A program made the position numbers and the translations under genes. Below, piece by piece: positions 1 to 12,400 of a stretch of 29,726 nt of DNA. The DNA lies in contig MZZL01000076.1 of assembly GCA_002749535.1 (NCBI GenBank), positions 1-29,726 of the forward strand. The letters are read 5' to 3'. The notes beneath the pieces are model-generated. The model was given only the letters and a program-made list of their open reading frames with translations. It was not told where the DNA came from and did not search any database. Positions within the stretch are counted from its first letter, which is position 1. Each line of letters starts with the position of its first letter. The DNA comes from Apophysomyces variabilis (Eukaryota > Mucoromycota > Mucoromycetes > Mucorales > Mucoraceae).

Positions 1-1112
1 GATAACCGAGAGTACTTCTTGTAGTTCATGACATTTTTGGAAGAGGGCCGAAGATTACCATCTTAAGCTCTTGACCGTGATTGGTGGAACAGTTTGTGTT
101 ACGACATTTTTAGAAATGTCGTGCACGGAAAAGAGAGTGGTAAAAATATAAAAAAAAAGGAAACCAAATATCATATTTTCTATTTCTTCCTTGGCTTGTT
201 TGATTTTTCTTATGGCGCAGGTTGTCGGTGATGTCCGTGGGATATAAATGGGGCATACACTATATATCTTCTTCATGGTGGATTTCATGCAGCATACAGT
301 GCACGACAATAGCAGTATTCCCTTTGTTCTTTTTCGTTAAGGTAAAAAGGTAAGTAAGCTGTCGCAAGAAAGTTTAATTTAGATGAGCGCAAAACATATG
401 AAAGAAACGGTTTTTGGCCCATATGTAGAACAGAGGTGCTAGATCGGAATGCATGCTGCTCATCGTTTATGCATGTTACTAGGATAAAACACATGAGTGG
501 AATAACAGGTTCTTAAATGCGAGCCTGGTATTGTTGGACCGACCAAGACCTCGCTATAACAATTGAAGTATAAGGTAACATTTATAGATCCTTTAGAACA
601 CAGATTTTAAACTGCTTGTAAAAATAAAGAAAAATAAGAAAAAAGAAACAGAGTCGGAAGGAATCCAGCTTGTCTTTTGTGGTATGGTTACTGCTATGCC
701 TTCCTTCTTTCATGCATAAGACAGACTGATTCGTATAGATCATGGCAAACAATAAACGAAAAAGACCCCCAGAAAAAAGGTCCAGTAAAAGGTTATGCAA
801 AAGAAGGGTTGGTAAGCTTGTTTTTTTTCTTCTTTTTTATGTGGTTTTTGTATCATAAATATCTAGCAAAATCAAAAAATAAAGAAAAGCATAGCTTCCA
901 AACTAATTTAAGAAGAACATTTACAATAAGCTTTCTCATCTCTGTTTCGTGAGGAAAGCTTAATAGGGAAGAAAACAACTATAATATACAAAAGCAAACA
1001 GTAACAAAGAAGTCGTGAAAATTACTCAAAGATAAAAAAAAAAGGGGAAAAAAGATGGGGGGGAATGGTGAAAAAAGTTGTTTGTGATCTTTTTCCAATT
1101 ATCATGAGAATA
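1..1112. other. Intergenic DNA left of the calcium pump gene
   Basis: AT-rich stretch with many homopolymer A and T runs. Short open frames on both strands have no recognisable motif and look like chance. The right part (about 1000-1112) is the 3' flank and probable 3' UTR of the minus-strand calcium pump gene. A stretch around 530-585 resembles a decayed transposon end (see findings). No RNA gene seen. Confidence 0.6.
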
Positions 1113-4100
1113 TTATTCATGGAAAGATCGCGAGGTGTACGAGTATTGCGTATCTTGATTCTCTTGCTCATGATCTCTTCTTCCTTCTGCTGTGGGTACC
1201 CAATGAGCGGAAGGTGCTGTGGCTACCATGCTGGGTAATACCACAGAGGCGGCCAAAGTCGAAGAGCGTTTACGGTCAAGATGATGAGGGTAACCTTTGC
1301 TGTTCTCCATTTCCTTAGCGGATTGAAGACCGTGTTGGATATGACTGTAAGCATTATTCCAAGAAACACGTTCGTTGCCAGCCATGTAGATAGACGGAGG
1401 TACATTGACTCCATAATTGCCACCGAGGTAACGTTGTCGGGTAATCGGATCGCGGAACAGGAACGCAAAGAGATCGTCGGGGATTAATCGGATCATCATG
1501 CCGATGGGCAAGGAAATGAAGCCGACCACAATAGAGATCGCCCATTCAGGTCCGCCCACTTGAGTTACCTGGAAAGCCACTCCGCCAAAGTTGACAATGA
1601 TGGCCTGACCAAGAACACAAAGGAAAAAGATGAAGATAAAGAACTTGTTCTTGAGAATATCATGGAACACATTAAGCTTGCTATCAATACGACGACAACT
1701 AAAAAAAAAAGAATAAGGTAAGTAAAAGCAATAGATCAATCGATCTCAACAACAAACTTACTTGATTTCGTTGAAGATCTGGCAAAAGACAAACGTGTTG
1801 AAGACCACGGTCTGGAGTACCACACTTTCGCTGCTGTAATGCAGCACGTCACTGTAAAGCAGCACCAAGGTGACGATCACCTGGAAAATGGCTTGACCGA
1901 TAATCATCTTCCACATTTTCAGGGTAATGAGAGGAGCAGAACGGGGTTCAGGAGCACGTTGAAGCAATTCAGGCGTAGGCGGGTCTGTAGCCAGAGCAAG
2001 CGCTGCAAAGGTATCCATGATCAAATTGACCCAAAGCAATTGGACAGCGGTCAGGACCGATTTTTGTTTTGTACTAGCCACAGCGGAGATGAATGTCAGC
2101 AGCACGGCAGTGACATTCACGGTCAATTGGAATTCCAGGAATTTCTTAACAGAGTCATTCACACAGCGACCCCACATAATGGCTTTGACAATACTCGAGA
2201 AATTGTCATCCATCAGAATAATACTGGAGGCTTCTTTGGCCACTTCGGTACCGGCAATACCCATTGAGAAACCAACATCGGCCAGTTTGAGAGCAGGTCC
2301 ATCGTTGGTACCGTCACCTGTCACAGCCACGATATCACCCAGTTCTCGGAGACGGCCGACGAGAATTTGCTTGTCCTCCGGACTGGAACGAGCGAGCACC
2401 TGAAGACGGGGCAAGATGGCATCCATTTCGGACTTGGGCAAGTTGCGAAACACGGGGCCTTCCATGACAATGCCGCCCGAAGTGTAAATACCGCATTGCT
2501 TGGCAATGCTTTTGGCTGTCATCACATTATCACCCGTGACCATACGTACAAATACACCGGCCTGTTGACATGCCTTGACAGCTTCCTTGACACCAGGGCG
2601 GAGAGGATCCTCAATACCGACAATACCAAGAAGGGTCAATCCTTGATCGTGCACAATATCCTCGTAATCCACTTCTACTTCGTCACCCACCACCTTGGCA
2701 TGTTGAGGGGGCCATTGTTCAAAGTCACGGTAACCAATACCAATGGTACGAAGGCTACGGAAAGCATAACTCTGAATAATACGATCCATCCGCGCGCGAT
2801 CTTCTGAATTGAGCTTTCGGGTCTTGACATCATAGTCATGGGTGGCCGATCTATATTGCGCTTCCTGAAGAGTGATGATACGAGAACAATGCTGAACAAG
2901 CAGTTCAGAAGCACCCTTGACATGAGCACGGTAAATCGTTCGCTTCGGGTCGTCCGGATGAGGCACGCGGATAATGGTCACCATCGCTTTGCGCTCGGAG
3001 CTGAAGGGAAGAACTTGTTCCACCGGCCATCGGTTACGGAGCACTTCGTAATGTTCGGATCCAAGATCTCGAGAGAAAGATAACAAGGCCGTTTCTGTTT
3101 TGTTGCCGACAAAGCTGGTTTTACCATTTTCTGTGCTCTCAAAAACAGTTGAATTAACGGCAACGGCTTGATTGAGCATATGAAGAATAGGTTTCGGAAC
3201 TTTCTGGCTGACAGTGGTGATATCGTTCAGATCAACACGGTTGGATGGCGCGTCCTTTAGAAATCGGAAAGAAGAACCAAGCGTACCAGCCACAACCGTC
3301 ATCTCATTCTGGGTCAGCGTACCGGTCTTGTCAGAGCAAACAGTGGTGGCATTGCCCATTGTCTCACAAGCTGCAAGAACACGGACCAGATTGTTATCTT
3401 TGAGCATGCGTCGAGTAGCATAAGCCAAGGCTAAGAGAGAAAAAAAGAAAGAAATAATTTAGTCCTTTCTTATTATTCTGTGTACCGAAAATTTTACCTA
3501 GAGTGACAGCAAGAGGCAGGCCTTCAGGCACAGCCACAACGACAATAGTAACCACGACAATGAGGATGTTCATGATACTACGCACAATATCTGCAGCATT
3601 GGTGGGAATACCATAGCGCCAGTTGACGAAGTAACGGATCAATAGAACGATCAACATCAGCAAGCCTGCAGCTGAACCAAGTTTGGCAATCATTTCGGCA
3701 AGCGCATTCAACTTTTCCTGGAGTGGGGTGCTTTCAGGCTCGGTACGCAAAGCCATCATGGTACGACCATGGTAGGAGTTAACACCAACTCCGGTCACCA
3801 GATAAGAACCCACACCTTCTAGAACCTTGGAACCTGAGATAATGAAAGGATCTGGCAGAGATTTATGGGCTGATGGATCCTCTGGAACACGTGCTTCGTG
3901 TGCGGTGAAAGAGGAGGATGAATCGCCTGGGACAACGGGGGAAGGTGGAGCAAGCGACTGCGATTGAGCTTGTTGCTGTTGTTGTCTTTGCTGGGTTTCT
4001 TCGTCCATCATTCGAGAGCATGTCTCCCAATGTTGTTTTCTGACAGCGTCCGATTCACCGGTGGCAGCCGATTCATCACAGCGAAGATTGTGACCATCAA

Positions 4101-5098
4101 TAAAGATACCATCTGCGGCAACGATATCTCCTGGTTCCAGATGCAAGATATCACCGACAAGGACATCGTGGACAGAAACAAGTGATACAGCTCCTCGTCT
4201 AGTGACCTAATGAGGTACATTGTGTTACCATGCATGAGCACGTATCGCATGCATCCAAATGACCCCGTACCTTAACAACACGGTCTTCTTTCTTGGCGTT
4301 TAATTTCCGGAACTGTTTCTCCTTTTGATAATCATTGACACTTCCCACCAGAAGCACAATGAGGATGGCCACAATAATGGCCACACCTTCAACCCACTTC
4401 ACCCCGGGAATTTCATGTCCTTGTGCATCATATTCTGGGTTGGCAAGATCTTCATACAGACCAACGGCAAGTGAAACAATAGCAGCTACCGTAAGCAGGA
4501 TCTGTTCAAAAAAGTCAGAATCATCGAATAAATGGAAAAATAGAATTAGATAACGTACGAGGGTCTTGTCTTTCATGGCCATCCACATGAGCTGTAAAAT
4601 GTTTTTTGATTTGGCGGGAGGTAACGTATTATCTCCAAAGATAAGTTTTCTTTGAGCAAAAGACTCATGTGCATCTTGTTGTTGTTCTGGAAGTTGTTGA
4701 TGTTGTTGTTCCTGTTGTACTACGGACGTTTCCTTCTCTGTCGATTCTGTCATGACATCGCCCAGTGTGATCGCAGTTTCGATTCGAAAGTCTTCATCTA
4801 ATCCAGATTGTAGATCGGCATGGATACCTCGTGCAACACCTTGTAAACCACCGTATATACGTAAAAGACCCAAGTTTTTTGGATCCATTAAGGCTGATAA
4901 TTGTTCAGCGGTAAATGCAAAGGGATTTGTGGGGTCGTTGTGCGGCGTTGTCAAGTTTTCTCGCATATCCAATTTTGTTTCTGCAGTGAAGGTGGAAGGG
5001 GGTAATGGCGAAGATGGCTGTGATTCGACATGCGTCATTGTCATGACAGGTAACTGTAGTTTTTCTTGAGTTGGGGGTGAGTCGTCATAGGTAGTCAT
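1113..5098 (-). CDS. PMC1: PMC1-like vacuolar/plasma-membrane Ca2+-transporting P-type ATPase (type IIB)
   Basis: Pumps cytosolic Ca2+ into the vacuole or out of the cell using ATP. Proposed exons: 5098-4559, 4501-4271, 4206-3498, 3430-1762 and 1698-1113. They sum to 3,735 nt (1,244 aa) and every junction keeps frame. Motifs in order: M1/M2 hairpin at about residues 181-245; the actuator TGES loop near 306-309; M3/M4 with PEGLPL near 485; the phosphorylated aspartate in DKTGTLTQN near 527; MVTGDN and GDGTNDGPAL (about 865) in the P domain; and NLIMDTFAALALATDPP in M6, typical of PMCA-type pumps. Length fits fungal PMC1. The long N-terminus (about 150 residues) is low-complexity and Gln-rich. 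A second Gln-rich insert follows the TGES loop (about 329-340). The C-terminal tail of about 90 residues is polar, and I cannot point to a calmodulin site in it. Start chosen as the first ATG of the open frame. It lies about 1.1 kb downstream of the SNF2 gene on the same strand. Confidence 0.93.
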
Positions 5099-6212
5099 GA
5101 CGGTATATGTTATATGTATCTAAGGAGGAAAAAGGAAGGGAAGTATTAAGAAAAAAAAAAGAAGTCGCTTTTTCGTTAAGACTTTGGATCTTTTTATATC
5201 AAAGATCGGGGATAAAGAGGACGATCTATATAGAATTCGTGGATTCTGGGGGGAGAGAGAGTGAGTGAAGAAGAGTGGGGGGCGGGAAAGACAAAAAATA
5301 TAACCAGTCGGAGAGAAGAGTGAGAGAAGAGAAAGCGATCCAACCACATAAGCGGAAGGCTAAATAGCTTGAATGGAACTTTCTGCTACTTCTTCTACTT
5401 GGCGTAGGGAAGGTAAGGAAAAAAAATAACAATTCGATGACATAAACGAGCGAGACAGAGTCTTCTTCTCTTACTCTTCCCTGTGACACTTGACACAATC
5501 GACTTTTAGAGTTGTGTCAATGAATGCAAATAACATCACCAGGGAAACTCTGGATGTTTCCATATTGACACATGAATTCTGTCTCATCAAGGCGGAGTTG
5601 ATCACATAGGGCCCGTTCGGTCGGATGCTCATCTGTTGGAAAAAGGATCGACAACAGACTAAGGTTTTTTTTTTTCTAACCGCCACTGTGGTAATTTTTT
5701 TTCTAGGCAAGACGATCTTCACTTTCTATTTCTTCTGTTTTTTTACTTTCTTAAGATGTTGCGTGTAACGTACACAGGCAGAACAGATACATACCTTAGA
5801 TAAACTTCCAAAGGGATTCTATCTTACCTAAGACCTACCAAAAATCGACAAGGTTGCCTTTTATGGTTGGCTGATCCTAAACTGCGTTATTCCTTTTTGT
5901 CAGAAAAGAAACGTCCATTCTCCTGTCGGAATAACAATAATTACCTCATCTTCTCAGCACAAAAGAACCCATAGAACCAAAAGATAATTCTCTGCCTACG
6001 AAGAAGAAGAATTCCCCCACTTCAACGAACTAGCTCACACTATGAATTAATGAAAACTTGAACCTTTTATATTTTAGATAAACAAATGAAAATACTATTC
6101 CTGAATGATGAGACTAGAATGCTATACTTTTTTTCTTTCTTATTGTTGAAACGCCTTTTTCCTTATAGTTCTACTTTTTTGAAATCTTTTTGGGTTTTTT
6201 CTGTTATGGGTT
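5099..6212. promoter_or_regulatory. Intergenic region; upstream region of the calcium pump gene
   Basis: About 1.1 kb between the SNF2 stop (6213) and the calcium pump start (5098), both genes being transcribed leftward. The part next to the pump gene is purine-rich on the plus strand (GA-rich, about 5240-5345), giving a pyrimidine-rich leader on the coding strand. The part next to 6212 should hold the SNF2 3' UTR. No defined transcription-factor site can be named with confidence. The small open frames here show no protein-like features. Confidence 0.5.
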
Positions 6213-9200
6213 TTAAAGATCAAACAAGGACCGGATTTCCTTGGTTGTTAGTTTACTGTTTCTGATCATGCCATCGCCTAAAGCTCCTTTGGCAATCTGA
6301 GCCTACAACATAGAAAAGTGAGAAAAAATCACTTGAACCGAGTTTCCTTTTCCTTTTCTTCTTTTTTACCTTTCGCTGCTGTAACAGAACAATCTTTTGT
6401 TCAATGGTCTTATCCATGATCAATCGGGTAACTTGGACTGGTAATTTTTGACCTATTCGATGAACACGGTCAATAGCTTGTTCTACATAGAAAAAAGAAT
6501 AACGTTAGCGGAACATCAATAAACTCTTGCCATCCATGAATGGTGCAAGGATTCTGTATTTGTTTGTTTTCCTTTTTTTTTTTTTGGTTACCTTCCACAG
6601 CTGGGTTCCACCATATGTCAGTTAGGATGACACGGTTGGCAGCCGTAAGATTTAATCTAATTTATCCATCATTTTTCCTTAGGTGAGTTAACACTGCAAA
6701 ACATCCTTCTCTTCGTTTACCCTAGAGAACCGCATTTCAAGGAAATGAGCATCACCAGGCAATCCGGGTCAGTTCTAAGTGCACAGAGGCTTTTTTCACG
6801 CAGATGACTCGGCATGGATCCGTCATCTGGCCAAAATAGAATAAGTATACTCTTTCTAGCACATGATTACGCCCTCCTCCCCCTTTCTCAATCAACTTAC
6901 ATCGGCAATACTTGAAACCGTTTGCCATCAAAGGTTCTTCCATTAAATCCAACATCGATGTAAACTGGGAAAAAATGATCGTCTTCTCCGTGGGAAAATC
7001 CCGCCGTGTTTCAATCAATATCTCCAACATCTTGTTGATTTTAGTACTGTTTGATAGCTTCCTCTGATTTTGACGATCCGTAGTATAAGATTCCACTTGT
7101 TCAAGACACGGTTTGCAGAACGGAAAACCCGCTTGCTCAGTGCCAAGACTTCTGCCGCACAGCTCGCAAATACGACTTGTCATAGAACTCTTGTCAAACA
7201 CGGATTGGCCAACTTGACCAACGCCTTGCCATCCAAGATCCGTTGCCATTTTGGCCATCATCAGCCGTTCTGTAATGGCTTCGGATGCCTCACGTGCCTC
7301 TCTTCGCTGATTATTAGCTGATACGTTTTCCGTAGCCAGCTCCAGCGCGTCCGCATCGGCGCCGACCGATTTAAGCACAAGTTGAGGATGGTCACATGCT
7401 ATAACCGAGAGCAAAAGAATAAACAGCAGTAAAGGTTCAATTTCATTCTTCCTCTACAGATTCAGTTACTCTTGTTCGTGTTTACCTTGCCGTAGCCGCA
7501 GAAGCATACATAGCATGTTCAGATAATTACGATCTCCTTTTCCGGCACGAAAAATCTTCTCCACCGTATTCCGAGTCTTTGTCGTTAGCAGATCATATAA
7601 CGCACGCTCCGCCTCACTAAACTCAAGAACAACATCCTTCTTTGCCTTCGACGGCAGTTGGAGTGATAGTTTACTGGATAAGGAAGTGTCATTGTCAGAG
7701 GAGGAAACATCAGATGACTGCGAAGGTGTTTCTGCTCCTGTTTCTGCCCCTGCTCCCGTATGGCTGTCCTCGTCCTTGCTGAGAACGTCTTTTGTACGTC
7801 TAAGCATCACAGCCATCAGTACGACTTTCAATCTTTCCAATGCAAGTTTCCCTTGGCCAAGCTGAATAGGCAAAGAGATAGTCTTTCTGAAGGTGGGATA
7901 ATCCGCCAAAGGTTGAATACGAAGAAATGCAAGTAAACTGTAAAGTTCATCTACATGGTTTTGGATAGGTGTGCCAGTGAGACACCATCTCTTCTCGCTA
8001 GTAAGTTCTGAGCAAGAAATGGCTGACCGGGTATTCCGGTTCTTAATCTGTTGTGCTTCATCTTTAGAAGAAACATGTCAAAAGCGTGAGAACTTACACA
8101 TGGGTCAACAGTCCCCTAAAAAAATTACCTAATACCACGCGATACCATTTGACTTGAAATAATGGTCCATAACCAGGCTTCAGTGTCTGTTCGTCATCGG
8201 CCACCATAGGATCACTAGCAATAGGGGTCGTGCTGGCTGTTGTCGAACCGCTGTTCGACGATGATTGGGGCGAGTCCACCGGTGTCTGACTTTCCTCATG
8301 GCTCGATTTTTTTCCTCTTCCTCTCTTTTCTGTGCTCGGCATATCCGATGCTACAACTTGATAGGTAGTAATGACTACATCATATTCAAGAAAAACAGCA
8401 GGATCTATGCCAGTATCAAACAGCGGTAAACCTTCATTTCGTTTGAAAGTTTGATTTACCTTTTGTCCGGTTAGGGCCATGGTGGACCAACACCTTAATA
8501 ACATCTTCTTTTGTCTTTGTGCGAATTTCAGTAGCCCATTGTTGGATTAATGCCAACGGAGTCACAATCAGTGTCACCCGTCGTGGTGATGCCATGGTCG
8601 AAACTACTAAACCAATCGTCTGAATCGTCTTCCCTAACCCCATCTAAAGAAATACATGATCCAATCCGGTCATTGACATTATCATTTTCCAACTCAATAG
8701 CTTACATCCTAAAACGGTGGCACAGAAAAGCCATTTTTAGTCTTCCTTTCCAATATCGCAATATTTAGCTGCAAATACACTTACATCAGCCAATATGCCG
8801 CCATAACTACTTTCATTCGTTTCTCTGTCTATCATCCATGCCACACCACGTGCCTGATGCGGCATCAGGGTAATGTTTAAGCCATCTATGTTCAGGTCTA
8901 GGTCTTCCTCTTCTTCGTTTGATTTCTCTTCACCATCTAATTCAATTGGATCGTTCTTGTCTTGACCACGGGTCCTCTTTAATGTATCATTAGGTATACT
9001 ATCTAAGAGCTGGGCAATATCACGTCGAGTTCGTTCATCTTGAGATTCAAGCATACGGTCGCATGGACGCCCTGCTCGTCCAGATGGTCGGTCATGGAGA
9101 TGAACGTGCGGGTTTTTATAGCGACATGCAGGATTGAAAAAAGGCGGTTCCTGCAAAATCGTGCGGCAGCTTTCGAAAAATTTGGCAATTGGGTCTACAT

Positions 9201-11071
9201 GATGCGGTCGACAGTATAGGATGATATAAAGTGGGGTCCGTGCTTGTTTCACCCGTCCACGAGGAATCACTGCATCCCACCAGACGAGTCGACTATCTAC
9301 CAACGGACCCAATACTTTGGTATCTTCAAAGGGAACCCATCCATACTACAAGAAGCAAATCGGTGTGTCAGGTTCAAGACTAGAGTGATATTCCTTTTTT
9401 TTAAGATACCGTACAAATTTACGGGGAATGCCTCGCGAAGTCACTGTAAATGCTACAACCGAAAAAGATAAACTCAGTCAAGTTCATTTTTCTTTTTGGG
9501 TCTGAGTAATCTAAAGATTCGCCAAACTCACAGTAATTCTCCGCATCTCGTTTGCCTTCCGACTCGAGCCGAATGGGTTCATATTGCTCGTCCTTGATCA
9601 AATCCAATGCTTTAAGAGTAACAATGTCCGTTTTCATCATGCCGATGCATACGTTACGATTGGTCATTTCTTCGTCAATGATCACTTCGCTGTCTTCTTC
9701 CTCGGAGGGTTGTACGGTTGGAGAAGGGGTATGTAACTGTGGCAACGCAGTAGGCGGGTTATTAACACCTAACGTGTTTTCTCCCGTCAGGTCGATCATG
9801 GAGCGCGTCGACAGTGAAGTAGATCGTGATTGAACAGTGAACGCAGGCGATCGCAACGAAGTAAGTGATTGCGAGCGTATGAGGTGTTGCGGTTGGAGTT
9901 GAGAGAGATAAGTCGGTTGTGTCAAGCGCGAAGGATCGTGAAAAGCAGTGTTACCGATCGCCATCGGTGACATGGGGTGAGACCAATGTTGCCCTGACCA
10001 TGGCTAGAAGCGTACGAGCTCAGTAAGTATTAAGGAACCAAAAAATTGATAGAAAAAATCTTTTTTTTTTTTTTTTTTTTTTTTNNNNNNNNNNNNNNNN
10101 NNNNNNNNNNNNNNNNNNNNNNNNNNNNNNNNNNNNNNNNNNNNNNNNNNNNNNNNNNNNNNNNNNNNNNNNNNNNNNNNNNNNNNNNNNNNNNNNNNNN
10201 NNNNNNNNNNNNNNNNNNNNNNNNNNNNNNNNNNNNNNNNNNNNNNNNNNNNNNNNNNNNNNNNNNNNNNNNNNNNNNNNNNNNNNNNNNNNNNNNNNNN
10301 NNNNNNNNNNNNNNNNNNNNNNNNNNNNNNNNNNNNNNNNNNNNNNNNNNNNNNNNNNNNNNNNNNNNNNNNNNNNNNNNNNNNNNNNNNNNNNNNNNNN
10401 NNNNNNNNNNNNNNNNNNNNNNNNNNNNNNNNNNNNNNNNNNNNNNNNNNNNNNNNNNNNNNNNNNNNNNNNNNNNNNNNNNNNNNNNNNNNNNNNNNNN
10501 NNNNNNNNNNNNNNNNNNNNNNNNNNNNNNNNNNNNNNNNNNNNNNNNNNNNNNNNNNNNNNNNNNNNNNNNNNNNNNNNNNNNNNNNNNNNNNNNNNNN
10601 NNNNNNNNNNNNNNNNNNNNNNNNNNNNNNNNNNNNNNNNNNNNNNNNNNNNNNNNNNNNNNNNNNNNNNNNNNNNNNNNNNNNNNNNNNNNNNNNNNNN
10701 NNNNNNNNNNNNNNNNNNNNNNNNNNNNNNNNNNNNNNNNNNNNNNNNNNNNNNNNNNNNNNNNNNNNNNNNNNNNNNNNTTTTTTTTTTTTTTTTTTTT
10801 TTTTTTGGTTCAAGACGAGTTCGAAGATCGCCTCCAGAAAGAGAGAGATGCTTACGGTGTCATTAAGCGTGGGTAAGGTATAAGTTGGGACGATGGGATC
10901 GTGAATGCGGCGTTTTTTAGCTTCAGGATCTGTTTGGTTAATCAATGAAGGTGAAGGCGGGCGACTGTTTGGTTTGAGTGACAAGCGACTGAGGGAGGGC
11001 GTCGTGCTGCCGGACATAGGGCAGGGAAACGAGGAGGACGAAGAGTAAGAGAACTTATCGCCAGTATTCAT
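6213..11071 (-). CDS. SNF2-family DNA translocase, Rad5/HLTF/ULS1-like
   Basis: Nuclear SNF2-type ATPase expected to act in chromatin remodelling or post-replication repair. Proposed exons: 11071-10856, 10003-9532, 9452-9415, 9345-8785, 8643-8460, 8404-8129, 8061-7486, 7398-6901, 6826-6721, 6656-6592, 6482-6370 and 6302-6213. They sum to 3,195 nt (1,064 aa), in frame throughout. After a Ser/Pro-rich N-terminus there is a HIRAN-like segment (about 175-260, with [15 protein letters not shown]). Then come SNF2_N with MGLGKTIQT (about 430), the DEAQ Walker B box (583-586) and [12 protein letters not shown] four-cysteine zinc site (CELC at 852-855, CKPC at 869-872) sits where Rad5 has its RING. 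The helicase C lobe has TIIFSQF, YDGSM, SLGLNL and [11 protein letters not shown]. Several exons are tiny (38, 65, 90 nt), so single-frame gene calling will miss the gene. Intron 1 contains the N gap; since the gap flanks are poly-T and the exons join in frame, coding loss is unlikely but not excluded. Exact orthology (RAD5, ULS1 or another branch) is not settled. Confidence 0.88.
10004..10855. other. Assembly gap within SNF2 intron 1, flanked by poly-T
   Basis: N run at 10085-10780 (696 bases), bounded by T runs of about 20 and 26 on the plus strand. On the coding strand, a GTAAGC donor lies at 10855-10850 and a TTCTAG acceptor ends at 10004, so the gap is intronic. All other introns of this gene are 55-141 nt, so either the gap size is an estimate or a repeat was not assembled. 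Confidence 0.9.
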
Positions 11072-11974
11072 TCTCTCTTTTTCATTTGCATTACGTGATA
11101 CAAAAGGGCAAGAAGAGGGATCGAAAAGAAAAAACGGCCCTTTTAACCCCTCCTTTTGTTCTCTTCCAATTCTTTAATCACATGATGGTCAGATGGTCGT
11201 CAGCTGGTTCGTTGCTCGCGGCGTTTGAATGTTACCAAAAGCAGCTTTGTTGGAGAGCAAAACGATGCACAAACCCCCTCCCCAGTAAATGTCATGCCAA
11301 CGTAAAAAGAAAGTCCTTTGATAAAAACAGTTTCATAGCACAATTGCTTCAAGTAATAACAGAATTAACACACACATGTTACCGATTCCTTTTTGGCCCA
11401 TGAACGATAATGAGAGCTTATTCAACGTTCTATCCCACATTTATTGAAAGAGGACAAAAGTCGGGTGCCTGGATGAAAACAAGCTGATTACGCTAAGTGG
11501 CATTGCTCATATGTCACAATAAGGAAAGAAAGAAAGAAAGGAGATATGCAGTTTAATTTTCGTCATAAGACATCAAGCCTTCCCTTGTTTTTATCTCTGA
11601 AAACAATCCATGTCAAACCATCCATTTTGATACCATGTGAAAGAAGAAAAACAAAACAAAACGTCCTCGGGTCTTAAAAGCCGATTAGAAGAAGAGAACA
11701 ACAATAGAAATCATAGATCTGTACTGCAAATCAAAACGATATCGTAGCTGAAAAGCAAATTAAACAATCCGTATTATCTCCAGTTTTATTCTTTTACATG
11801 TCTTTGCTAATTGTTACCTACAGGGATTCAAACATCATCTAAATAAAAGAGATGAGGTGAATGCTTTTCTTTACGTGTCTACCGTTTCCCGAATCATTAC
11901 CAAGTACTGTCCCCCAACCATATTTCTTTTAAAGCAATCGTTTAAAGCTTTCTCAGATTTAGAAGCCGCTAGAC
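11072..11974. other. Intergenic region; upstream region of the SNF2 gene
   Basis: About 0.9 kb without a supported gene. The part nearest 11071 is the putative promoter and 5' UTR of the SNF2 gene. A small (GAAA)n microsatellite lies at about 11521-11542. The open frame at 11086-11403 on the plus strand has no recognisable features and is not called. Confidence 0.5.
11521..11542. repeat. (GAAA)n microsatellite
   Basis: Short run of about four GAAA units with slight imperfection, in intergenic DNA. Confidence 0.7.
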
Positions 11975-12400
11975 CTAATGATGGACAGAATCGAATGGGG
12001 CGGTCGCCTTAACCCTCTTAATGGTTATCAACAGTTGTTTCTTTCTTGATATCAGCTGATAGTTACGTAGCGCCATTGTGTAAAAGCCAAACCAAGAAAG
12101 AGGAAGTGGGTTTAAACCGGTTAATACAGTTACTAGTCGTAGAATAAGAGCACTGGCGTCCACATTCTTTACAGCGTTACCAATAGTTACTCTCCCTTTA
12201 GTGCAATAACGATCTAAATGAAACGAGACAATAGGACGCATGAACCGGAATTATCCATGTTGTCCCACGATAAACATTCTCCGCTTGACCAAATATGTGC
12301 AATACTTTAAGATGCCGCATACGATAATCAAGTATGAGTTTCATTTGGAAGTTCCAAATCTCCCACTATAGAGGAAAGCAAGAGGGAATGAAGTTATAGT
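11975..12400 (-). pseudogene. Possible degraded protein fragment, unknown family
   Basis: An 88-codon minus-strand frame (12241-11975) has protein-like composition (for example LNPLPLSWFGFYTMALRNYQ). Just upstream on the same strand, in another frame, is an open stretch reading HIFGQAENVYRGTTWIIPV. The two could be one older coding sequence split by a frameshift, lying between the SNF2 promoter and the 3' flank of the Fanzor gene. I do not recognise the family; chance open frames remain possible. Confidence 0.25.

Noticed and set aside
1839..2807. Plus-strand ORFs of 128-146 aa inside the calcium pump gene
   Set aside because: Antisense shadows of a strongly conserved P-type ATPase exon.
10004..11071. 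355-codon frame crossing the N gap
   Set aside because: An artefact of translating Ns; splice signals at 10855 and 10004 show this is exon 1 plus intron.
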